This document shows, in pieces, positions 51,972 to 59,148 of a DNA stretch of 64,000 nucleotides (the stretch's first letter is position 1; the number at the start of each line of letters is the position of its first letter). A program made the translations under genes and the position numbers. The stretch lies in assembly GCF_900187295.1 (NCBI RefSeq), contig NZ_LT906473.1, positions 2,542,001 through 2,606,000 of the forward strand, written 5' to 3'. The stretch is from Corynebacterium cystitidis. Lineage in GTDB: Bacteria; Actinomycetota; Actinomycetes; Mycobacteriales; Mycobacteriaceae. The notes beneath the pieces are model-generated. The model had not been told where the DNA came from. It made no database searches and saw nothing but the letters and a program-made list of their open reading frames with translations.

Positions 51972-52976
51972 TTATAGGAGGTTGGTTTCAACATCGTCGA
52001 GGATGCGGTTCATCAGAAGTGGGCCCCCAGTTGATGTCCAGGCAGCCCCATCGACTGGGATGATGTGGTTTTTCTGGTAGGCAGTCAGGTCAGTAAAACC
52101 GGGGACTTGGATAGCTACACGCAGTGCGTCTTCTGCGGCTGCGCGGTCGGCATCGCCACCTGCTTCGGGGTTGGTCACAGAGGAGCCGCCCAGAGTGCCG
52201 AAAAACATGTAGTCGGCATCGATCTCAGCAATATTTTCTGCGGACACTGGCCAGGAGTGCCCGCGGCCTAACCGGTCTTGGGAGGGTGGACGTTTCAAAC
52301 CGATATCTTCAAGAGCGCGCCCGGCCGGCAATTCCTTCAGGATGAGCGATGGGGCGTTGCCCTGCCAGCGAACAATAGCAAAGGTGTCGTTGTGGTAAGC
52401 AGTAAGTTGCTTTTTCATTTCTTCCGCTCGTTTTTCGTACTTTTCGACGACCTTTTCTCCCTCACCTTCTTCGTTAAGAGCTTGCGAAACGAATCCAAGG
52501 TTTTTGCGCCAATCTCCTCCTGCATAACCGGTGTATACAGTAGGCGCGATTTCTCGCAAGGCTTCAACAATGGGCGGGTTGTTGTTTACTGATGTGCCGT
52601 CAACAAGGATGAGGTCAGGTTGGACCGCTCCAATCGCTTCGAAGTTGAGCTGGGATACGGAGCCTAGTAGAGGGATGTCAGCTGCCCTATCCATGAGGTA
52701 AGAGGGAACGGTTTGCTGTCCACGTCCGGCAACAGTACCTACTGGTGTGTGCCCTAATGCTAGGACCGCATCAAGCGTGGGCTCAGACAACGTCACGATT
52801 CTTTGCGGTTTGTCTGGTACCTCAACTGTTGTTCCTTCAACGTCCACCATGGTGCGGGTTGCACCTGTGGCTGTTACGGATGTTCCGGTGTCTGAGCATG
52901 AGGCTAACCCTGCCACTGCTGTGCTCACAGCGAGCAGTTTCAGAAAAGAGCGACGCGTAAAGCGTTCTTTATTCAT
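51972..52976 (-). CDS. Tat-type substrate-binding lipoprotein (system 4)
   Basis: A 334-residue FepB/FhuD-type binding protein. From ATG 52976 the signal reads MNKERFTRRSFLKLLAV: a twin-arginine motif followed by a lipobox LASC with Cys27. The binding domain has PQRIVTLSEPTLDAVLALGHTPVGTVAGRG, IGAVQPDLILVDGTSVNNN and IAEIDADYMFFGTLGG. Tat export implies folding, perhaps with a cofactor, before secretion. An ATG at 53036 directly follows the previous stop and would add 20 residues ahead of the Tat motif; it is less likely. The lipoprotein is flanked on both sides by surface-protein genes, so it probably takes the ligand from them. Confidence 0.85.
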   Translation of the reverse strand: MNKERFTRRSFLKLLAVSTAVAGLASCSDTGTSVTATGATRTMVDVEGTTVEVPDKPQRIVTLSEPTLDAVLALGHTPVGTVAGRGQQTVPSYLMDRAADIPLLGSVSQLNFEAIGAVQPDLILVDGTSVNNNPPIVEALREIAPTVYTGYAGGDWRKNLGFVSQALNEEGEGEKVVEKYEKRAEEMKKQLTAYHNDTFAIVRWQGNAPSLILKELPAGRALEDIGLKRPPSQDRLGRGHSWPVSAENIAEIDADYMFFGTLGGSSVTNPEAGGDADRAAAEDALRVAIQVPGFTDLTAYQKNHIIPVDGAAWTSTGGPLLMNRILDDVETNLL

Positions 52977-53036
52977 TGTTCGGTCATTCCTCACAGTAGT
53001 GGTTGCCTGCGTTGGCTGCCTGCTGGCAGATGGCAT

Positions 53037-54377
53037 TTAGAAAGGCAGGAGATGCAGTGGCAGTAGTCCTTGGCTGGCGGCGATTGCAGCGAGAATTCCT
53101 AGAACGGCCAGAATCCCTCCAGCAATTCCTAAACCTTTCGACGATTGCGTGTCGTTGTTCCCTTCCTCGTTTGAACTTAACGACGATCCGCCTGGTTGAG
53201 TGCCAGGGTCTGGGTTTGGCTTCGTACCTGGGTCAGGCTGAGGCGCTGGGCTTGGTTGACTCTGCGCAGCGGTAAAGGTGAGACCCGAATCGTATCGGCG
53301 ATTGCGATCTTCCCCAGGCAATCTCAACATCACTGCCATTTCTTGGCCAAGTAGCTCCTCCTTCACCGGAATTTTAATGTCGAGGATAGAGACCGTACCT
53401 GCCGCGCTAGCAACAGCATTTGAACGGTCCGGGTGATCCTCGATGAGGTTAATTCCCAGCACGCCCATATTGTCCACTGACGTAGTAGGTGGAACATTGC
53501 GCACGGTGAGAGTGATTGTGGATCCTAGTGGAATGCCGGAACCGTGTGGAGTGTTCACGCTGATTTCTGGGCTACCACGAAAGCGAGAATTCTTCACGGT
53601 TCCTTTAGAGCCGGTTAGCACAAGTTCTGCTTGTTCATTTGCCAGGACTGGGGTGGCGGTGAGGTCGAGAGCAGTTTGAAAACTGCCTTCGGGTCCAGCC
53701 GTCACGGATTGCTCTCCGTCGCTGAACTTGGCGGGTTGACCTTTGATCGTAGCTGTCACCGTTTCTCCTGGCTGAAAACCTTTCACTTGGAGACTTGCGC
53801 CGAATCCTTGTGCAGTAACAGTGACATCAGGTTCATAAAGTGGTGTCGTGCCATCGTTTTCTAGAACTTCAAACCAAGCGAGCTTAGAGATTGGCCCAGC
53901 AGGATCGCCATCAGTTCCGCTCAGCACGCGAACCCAATAAGCGCCAGGCTGAAGATCTGCAGGAATTCTCAACGTTCCCTGCCAGGATCCGTCAGCTTGT
54001 GGCACGTTGGGTGCGTTGAAATAGGCCGTACCGCTACCATCTACTTCAACAACGTCCGTTCCGGCTTGATTATCTTCAAAACGAAGATTGACTCCATCGT
54101 TGAGTTTAAATGATAAAAATGCCTGTTCGGAGTTTCTGGGGTTGAACCCTGTGCCAGATATTGTCATCACATCGCCCTGGACAACGGGCTGGATCGGGTT
54201 AATGGTTCCTGGCCCAAGGTCTACCTGGCGTGGTACCTCACCCGTGACAGATTTAGTAAACGTTGTCTCAGCTTGCGCAAAGGAGATAGGAGCTTCGGTA
54301 ACGAAAGTGCCTGTAGCTATCAGCGGGACAGACACCGCTATGACGATTGCGCGTTTTGCAGTGAGAAGGATTTTCAT
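53037..54377 (-). CDS. Membrane-anchored surface protein of system 4 (protein B)
   Basis: A 446-residue exported protein with GGAG before ATG 54377. The signal peptide ends SFAQAE. Domain 1 (about 55-170) has MTISGTGFNPRNSEQAFLSFKLNDG (NDG at 93-95), then GAYWVRVLSGTDGDPAGPISKLAWFEVL. Domain 2 (about 185-375) has LQVKGFQPGETVTATIKGQPAKF and EQAELVLTGSKGTVKNS. A Pro/Gly linker leads to one transmembrane helix (GLGIAGGILAVLGILAAIAA). It is homologous to the first ~400 residues of protein A but lacks the propeller. No known family name can be given. Its start is 190 bp after protein A, across a gap with a hairpin. Confidence 0.75.
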   Translation of the reverse strand: MKILLTAKRAIVIAVSVPLIATGTFVTEAPISFAQAETTFTKSVTGEVPRQVDLGPGTINPIQPVVQGDVMTISGTGFNPRNSEQAFLSFKLNDGVNLRFEDNQAGTDVVEVDGSGTAYFNAPNVPQADGSWQGTLRIPADLQPGAYWVRVLSGTDGDPAGPISKLAWFEVLENDGTTPLYEPDVTVTAQGFGASLQVKGFQPGETVTATIKGQPAKFSDGEQSVTAGPEGSFQTALDLTATPVLANEQAELVLTGSKGTVKNSRFRGSPEISVNTPHGSGIPLGSTITLTVRNVPPTTSVDNMGVLGINLIEDHPDRSNAVASAAGTVSILDIKIPVKEELLGQEMAVMLRLPGEDRNRRYDSGLTFTAAQSQPSPAPQPDPGTKPNPDPGTQPGGSSLSSNEEGNNDTQSSKGLGIAGGILAVLGILAAIAASQGLLPLHLLPF

Positions 54378-54458
54378 TTTTACTCCAATAACAGCTTTTG
54401 TTCTTGTTGATTAGTTGATGGCGGTAAATATTTGGTTATGTCGTTTGAATTTTCTAAT

Positions 54459-54486
54459 CACCCCGCAGTTGAGAATTACTGCGGGT
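54459..54486 (-). promoter_or_regulatory. Hairpin in the gap between surface proteins A and B
   Basis: CACCCGCAGT and ACTGCGGGGTG (minus strand) form a stem of nine to ten pairs with an eight-base loop. It lies in the 190-bp gap after the first gene of the system 4 operon. The tail is A/T-rich but has no U-run. It could be a partial terminator or an mRNA-stability element that sets protein A levels above the downstream genes. Confidence 0.45.
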
Positions 54487-54567
54487 GAATATTGGCCCCC
54501 TCGACAATCACTCGGACTACCGGCAATTGGAGCCAATAGCCCGAGCGATATCGTCCCATATCTTGCT

Positions 54568-57036
54568 TTAGAGGTTTAACAGCTCAATGATTGGCTGGGG
54601 AATGAACTGCTTAGGAATGACTCCTGCATGCAGCAGGAATCCGATAATCCCAGCTGCTGCAGCGACAACGGCGGCGACAGCACCAACCGCTATGACCGGC
54701 TTCGACGAGGCCTGATCGTTGGAGCTTCCAGGCTTATCCTTGTCGCCAGGCTTATCCTTGTCGCCAGGCTTATCCTTGTCGCCAGGCTTATCCTTGTCGC
54801 CAGGCTTATCTTTGTCGCCAGGCTTTGGCGCTGGCGCACCATCCGCCAGGCTGAGCTTGGTTATCTGGTTATAGCCTGATTTACCGTCTTCATTGGTGAC
54901 ATCGGCTTTGTTGACCACGTAGACGGCACCGTCTTTACCAAGGGAGACGTGGTTGACGCGCGCACCTCCGCCATCAAGGTTGGCGATGATTTCGAGGGTT
55001 TCAGCATCGATGACGGTGATGGTATCGCCACCGAAGTTGGTGACGTAAACCACATCATCCTGCGGGCTGTATTCAGAGTTCAGTGCACCTGCACCCGTAG
55101 GAATGTCCTTGATAACCTCACCGGTTTTTGCATCGATGACGAGATTATTCGCGGAGCCCTGGGAGCTAACATGTAGGCGGTTGCGCTTTGCCTCGTATGC
55201 AATGCCGGAGCCGCGGACAATCTGCTCGTCCTTGAAGTTGTCCCAAACGGTTACCTTATTGCCGTTGCGGGTTTCAATCTTGGCCACTTTAGCTTCCACC
55301 AGGGACACCGTGTATAGGTCACCAGTGTCCTGGTTCATGTCCAGTGCCATAGTGTCAATGAAATCGTCGATAATGATCTTTTCTGGTTCAGCCTCGAGAT
55401 CATTGCCGTCGAAGACGGTGATCAGACCCGAGCCATAGCGCGGGGAGGACACATATGCCTTACCAGTTTGCTGGTCGACGATCACATCACGAGAGTGGTG
55501 GACAGCATCAGCTGGCCATTGTTTCTTCAGTTCAAGGGTGTCAGCGTCATACACAGCGATCGTGTTTTGGCGGGTGTTAGTAATCCACACCAGGCCACGC
55601 TCATCATCAAGGCCAACGCCATATGCGGCCCAGAGGCCACCACGCCCATAGTCAGTTTCTTCTGGAGTTGCCTCAGCCTGGATTTCTAGGGTGTCTGCAT
55701 CCAGCTTGTATAGCGTGGACTCCTTGATCGGTGGGCGCCCTACCGAACGGGTCACATACACGGAGTTACGCTTTTCGGAGTAGGCAGTCTGGTAAAGACC
55801 AGACGGCAGGTATCCCTTGGTGATGTTGAACTGCTCTTCACCAAACTTGACGTTTGAAGGGGTTAGCTGCTGGCCGGAATCGTAAGTTACCGGCTCAGCT
55901 ACACCTGGCAGAGCCACGGTGACGGTCAGTTCCTTGAACAGCAGTTTGTTGTCATTTGGAATTTGAACGCCTTCGACCGTGATCTCATCGAACACGCGCA
56001 CAGTTCCGTCGTGCTGTTTTTCTTCCCGCTTTTCGGTAGCGGTGCCTTTCTGGCTATCACTAAGCAGTTCAACGTCTTCCCCGACGAGACCTACTCCCTG
56101 CAAGGTTGTGCCTTCTGGCAGGTTGGAAACTGTGATCGTGGCAGCACTTCCCAGTGCCGGTGTGCGACCTACATCGGTGCTTGCAGAAATGCTCGGGGTG
56201 CCAACGATCGTGGTCTTCGCTTCGGTACCACTATCACTGCCAGTGAGGACCAGCTCAGCTTCTTCACCAGCAACGACACTAACTCTGCCGAGGTTGACTA
56301 CGGCGCTGACGTTGCCGGTGGCACCAGCCTCAATCTCGTCGGTTGCACGGCGACCTGCACCAAAGCGCACGGACTCGCCCTTAACAGTACCGGTGATTTT
56401 CTCTCCTGGGGTAAATCCAGTGGCCTCAACATCAACCAGGGTTCCGCGCGTGGTTGCACTGGAGATGGTTCCCTCTGAGTTATCAGCAGCCGGTGGCTCC
56501 TCGCCCGGTGCGGGGGCAGCAGGCTCTTCGACCACGTTGAACCACTGGTACTTGCTGATCATTCCTGCAGTATCGCCATCGGCTCCGGCCAGGACACGGA
56601 TCCAGTACGCGCCTGGCTCCATGTCCTTAGGAAGCTTGACGGTGACATTCAAGTTTCCATCGGCATCTGGCAGAGCTTCTCGGGTCAAATTCAGGGTATC
56701 TGCGGGTGATACATCGAGGCCTGGGGCGGTTTGCTCGGGCCATTGCTTAAACGGCTCAGTACCGCCGTCATTAATCTTCAGCCCGATAAACGCAGTGTCA
56801 CTGGTGCGTGGTTTAAAACCCGATCCAGTGATGGTGATTTCACCGCCGGCAAGAGCATCTTGAATGGGATTGAGTACACCATCGCCAAGGCCTTCAGCAT
56901 TGCCGCGAGGTGTTTTGCCGTCAACGGAGGTTTGAGCCGTAGCGACAGGAGAAACGGTGGCTGAAACACCGGTGGTGATCAAGGAAGCGGAGACAAGCGC
57001 TGCAATAGCACGCTTGCCGAGGGGACGGATTTTCAT
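54568..57036 (-). CDS. Membrane-anchored surface protein of system 4 (protein A, with beta-propeller)
   Basis: An 822-residue exported protein, first in the operon, with GAGGAAAC just before ATG 57036. The signal peptide ends VATAQT. Domain 1 (about 50-170) has ITITGSGFKPRTSDTAFIGLKINDG (NDG at 89-91) and GAYWIRVLAGADGD; domain 2 (about 185-400) has VDVEATGFTPGEKITGTVKGESVRF and EEAELVLTGSDSG. A YncE/NHL-like beta-propeller follows (about 410-760), with repeated strands such as LVWITNTRQNTIAVYDADTLEL, KAYVSSPRYGSGLITVFDG and VVYVTNFGGDTITVIDAETLEI. A repeat of KPGDKD (18-bp DNA unit, about 54728-54817) links to a C-terminal transmembrane helix. It is probably the outermost receptor. Ligand unknown. 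Confidence 0.78.
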   Translation of the reverse strand: MKIRPLGKRAIAALVSASLITTGVSATVSPVATAQTSVDGKTPRGNAEGLGDGVLNPIQDALAGGEITITGSGFKPRTSDTAFIGLKINDGGTEPFKQWPEQTAPGLDVSPADTLNLTREALPDADGNLNVTVKLPKDMEPGAYWIRVLAGADGDTAGMISKYQWFNVVEEPAAPAPGEEPPAADNSEGTISSATTRGTLVDVEATGFTPGEKITGTVKGESVRFGAGRRATDEIEAGATGNVSAVVNLGRVSVVAGEEAELVLTGSDSGTEAKTTIVGTPSISASTDVGRTPALGSAATITVSNLPEGTTLQGVGLVGEDVELLSDSQKGTATEKREEKQHDGTVRVFDEITVEGVQIPNDNKLLFKELTVTVALPGVAEPVTYDSGQQLTPSNVKFGEEQFNITKGYLPSGLYQTAYSEKRNSVYVTRSVGRPPIKESTLYKLDADTLEIQAEATPEETDYGRGGLWAAYGVGLDDERGLVWITNTRQNTIAVYDADTLELKKQWPADAVHHSRDVIVDQQTGKAYVSSPRYGSGLITVFDGNDLEAEPEKIIIDDFIDTMALDMNQDTGDLYTVSLVEAKVAKIETRNGNKVTVWDNFKDEQIVRGSGIAYEAKRNRLHVSSQGSANNLVIDAKTGEVIKDIPTGAGALNSEYSPQDDVVYVTNFGGDTITVIDAETLEIIANLDGGGARVNHVSLGKDGAVYVVNKADVTNEDGKSGYNQITKLSLADGAPAPKPGDKDKPGDKDKPGDKDKPGDKDKPGDKDKPGSSNDQASSKPVIAVGAVAAVVAAAAGIIGFLLHAGVIPKQFIPQPIIELLNL

Positions 57037-57198
57037 GTTTCCTCATATGAATAGAACGACAGGACATCTAGCCACACCAAGTCTTCGTGCTGCGTTTCAC
57101 AGCGATTGTGGACACCGGAAACTAAAGGCGCTTCTCGAAGATGTACTCGAAGACTTATCTGACCAGAAACGGGAACCTTGAGTGAACTCACCCTAAAG
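57037..57198 (-). promoter_or_regulatory. Long 5' leader of the system 4 operon
   Basis: About 160 bp lie between the inner DtxR box and the start of protein A. No known riboswitch is recognised. If transcription starts near the boxes the mRNA has an unusually long untranslated leader for this organism. Confidence 0.35.
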
Positions 57199-57217
57199 TA
57201 AGGGTAGCCTAACCTCA
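57199..57217. promoter_or_regulatory. DtxR box 1 of the system 4 operon
   Basis: TAAGGGTAGCCTAACCTCA matches the DtxR consensus at 16 of 19 positions, with an intact AGCCTAACCT core. It lies 163 bp upstream of protein A. Confidence 0.75.
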
Positions 57218-57218
57218 C

Positions 57219-57237
57219 CCAGGTTAACCTTACCTTA
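57219..57237. promoter_or_regulatory. DtxR box 2 of the system 4 operon
   Basis: CCAGGTTAACCTTACCTTA matches the DtxR consensus at 14 of 19 positions. Its centre is 20 bp, about two helical turns, from that of box 1, so two DtxR dimer pairs could bind on the same face of the DNA. Confidence 0.65.
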
Positions 57238-57557
57238 TTGTGGCGCTGCCAAAGAATCAAGAGTTAGCTGAAAGTTTGCTCTTTTTTCGCCATTCTCCTG
57301 ACAAATTCATGTTCAGCAGGTAAATGCCCCACAAAGACCCCACCCAATGCCTACCCCCGTTTTGCCCACCCCGTGAAGTACGTTTAGTGGATCCGCAGAA
57401 TGCCATCCGTTTCCTTGGATCCACCTGGGCCACTCGAGGTCACTGTAGACTCCCGCCCCCCCTACGTCACCTTTCAGCGCCGACGCGCTCATCGACGATA
57501 GACGAACCTAGACAAATCCAGTTGCGGGAAAACTCGACTAGTCTGCCTAAATTGCGA
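57238..57557. other. Gap without a supported gene
   Basis: About 320 bp between the system 4 iron boxes and the CAP-domain gene. I see no protein-like frame with a start signal, no tRNA and no strong repeat. It should contain the system 4 promoter near its left edge. Confidence 0.55.
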
Positions 57558-58202
57558 TTACCACATCAACTGCATGGTGCCGTAGCTGGAGCCATTTGAA
57601 GAATCTGCAGAGCCGAAACCAGCTTTTGTCACACTTGAATTCAACATGTTGCGATTATGGCCTGGGGAGTTTTTCCACATGTTGAAGAACTGGTCTGGAT
57701 CACCACTCCAGTTCATCGCAACGTTTTCAAACACGTTGTAGTCACCGTGGTACATACGATTTTCCCGCGCCTGCACGCCCGACCACTCGCGCGACTGGTC
57801 CATCAACTGCTGGTCCACCTTCAACGGCTGCACCCCATGCGCCTCACGGTGATTATTGAGTAACTCAAGCATCCGAGCTTCGTCGGAAGTAAGCGCTACG
57901 TTACCAACAACAACCTCTCCACCGGATGCGTCGCGAACCGCTGGCCTTACACGCCCTTCGGAAGCGTGCCCTTTATTGGAATCATCACTTTTCGACCACC
58001 ATTCCCAAAACTTCAAGAAATCCCAGGACCAGTCGAATACCGACGATGATGTCGGCGTCGACGACGATGACAGGGATGACAGGGAAGCCTGCTGTGCTTC
58101 CGGGTGCTCCGAGTCAGCTACGGCAGGGCTAACACCAGCAGTACTAAGCCCAATAGTGAAGACAATAGTGGCGCTCAGCCTCTTCACCCTGTTGGTTCGC
58201 AT
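57558..58202 (-). CDS. Secreted CAP-domain (SCP/PR-1-like) protein
   Basis: A 214-residue exported protein. The signal peptide is KRLSATIVFTIGLSTAG... AVADS. A Ser-rich stretch and a Trp-rich segment (VFDWSWDFLKFWEWWSKSDD, 55-74) follow. The CAP domain spans about 105-214: MLELLNNHREAHGVQPLKVDQQLMDQSREWS, MYHGDYNVFENVAM (His152, Glu159) and WKNSPGHNRNMLN (His182), giving the usual His/Glu cavity. Bacterial CAP proteins are secreted and mostly of unknown activity. The Trp-rich segment is not part of the fold and could bind the wall or membrane. It lies upstream of the system 4 promoter on the same strand, with no iron box of its own. Confidence 0.82.
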   Translation of the reverse strand: MRTNRVKRLSATIVFTIGLSTAGVSPAVADSEHPEAQQASLSSLSSSSTPTSSSVFDWSWDFLKFWEWWSKSDDSNKGHASEGRVRPAVRDASGGEVVVGNVALTSDEARMLELLNNHREAHGVQPLKVDQQLMDQSREWSGVQARENRMYHGDYNVFENVAMNWSGDPDQFFNMWKNSPGHNRNMLNSSVTKAGFGSADSSNGSSYGTMQLMW

Positions 58203-58333
58203 AAAAACTCCTATTTCAAATGGACTTCATCAAACGGGTTTCCCCGCAGTACTTTACTAGGATGGACCATAAAACTGGCATCTACCTTAGAATTTCTTAG
58301 CCTTTTGAGTCAATTTCTTATCTGGCATTCATA

Positions 58334-58459
58334 ATGTGCCCTAGTCCTGTTTCAAAGCCAGAACCTTTTCACGCTGAACCACCAAACGACGTCCCCACCG
58401 CAGTAGACCTACTCGTAGAGCGCCTCCTCAAGTTAGAAAACCCTCTGCGCCGGAAATAG
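58334..58459 (+). CDS. Possible 41-residue protein or gene remnant
   Basis: ATG 58334 opens a frame of 41 codons ending VDLLVERLLKLENPLRRK. The C-terminal half is helix-like and looks like real protein text, but there is no clear ribosome-binding site and no family is recognised. It lies in the 314-bp gap between the CAP gene and arfB, which otherwise holds nothing I can support. Confidence 0.25.
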   Translation: MCPSPVSKPEPFHAEPPNDVPTAVDLLVERLLKLENPLRRK

Positions 58460-58516
58460 GTTTTACGTCAGACACGAACCCCTTCCCACGGAATTAATTC
58501 GAGCTATTCTTCCTGG

Positions 58517-58942
58517 CTATAGCGGAGGCCGACGCAGCTTCTTGATCTCAGAACGTCGCCGCTTCGCATCTAGCCTGCGCCGCACCGACCCTCGCGTCGG
58601 CTTTGTTTTCCTCCGCGGCGGCGGGGGCGGTGCCAGGGCATCGCGCAACAGGCTGGCCAGTCGCTTCCTCGCCTCATTCCGGTTTTGAAGCTGGGAACGC
58701 TGGGTGGAGGCTTCTACGGTGAGCACAGTGGTGCCAAGATTTTTTATCGCGCGCAATTTCTGCTTTTCACTCAGCACACTGCATTGCTCAATATCGAGAT
58801 TGAGCTGCACCTTACTGTCAGTGGTGTTCACGCTCTGGCCACCCGGACCGGACGACCGCGCAAACCTCTCCGTCAGATCTGCCGCCGGAATCACCAACCC
58901 TTCCGGCACACCAGGCCCCGGCTCAACCCTTACACCACGCAT
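58517..58942 (-). CDS. arfB: Peptidyl-tRNA hydrolase ArfB (ribosome rescue)
   Basis: A 141-residue protein from ATG 58942 (MRGVRVEPG). The catalytic GGQ is at 34-36 in SSGPGGQSVNTTDSKVQL. The C-terminal tail is rich in Arg/Lys (RRKTKPTRGSVRRRLDAKRRRSEIKKLRR), as expected for the part that enters the empty mRNA channel of stalled ribosomes. ArfB releases stalled peptides without a stop codon. The open frame extends to 59044 but that part is not conserved text. A decayed second copy lies at 43859-44232. Confidence 0.9.
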   Translation of the reverse strand: MRGVRVEPGPGVPEGLVIPAADLTERFARSSGPGGQSVNTTDSKVQLNLDIEQCSVLSEKQKLRAIKNLGTTVLTVEASTQRSQLQNRNEARKRLASLLRDALAPPPPPRRKTKPTRGSVRRRLDAKRRRSEIKKLRRPPL

Positions 58943-59037
58943 GGGTCCCACTTTAGGTTTTTTGCTTAACGACGCCCACCCGGTCCCCACCACAACCAGA
59001 AGCACGACATGGTGGTCGATGATTGGCAACCAAAAAT

Positions 59038-59103
59038 GCACCATTCGGTCGACAAATCCCGCCTCCGCTGGGGGAGAACTGAGATTTGTCGACCGAATAG
59101 TGC
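59038..59103. repeat. 66-bp palindromic element between GH3 and arfB
   Basis: The arms at 59038-59058 and 59083-59103 are 21 bp with one mismatch; the inner 16 bp (ATTCGGTCGACAAATC) are perfect. The 24-base loop is C/G-rich. It lies 46 bp after the GH3 stop. It has no U-run, so it is more likely a dispersed repeat or an mRNA 3' stabiliser than an intrinsic terminator. Confidence 0.6.
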
Positions 59104-59148
59104 GCGCTAAAGAGGGGCCACCGAAAGGCGGCCGCCAGGCGGTGGGCT

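Noticed and set aside
48303..57036. Sortase-anchored HtaA-type haem receptors
   Set aside because: No LPXTG motif before the C-terminal helices, and the HtaA-domain tryptophan/tyrosine pattern was not found in any of the four proteins.
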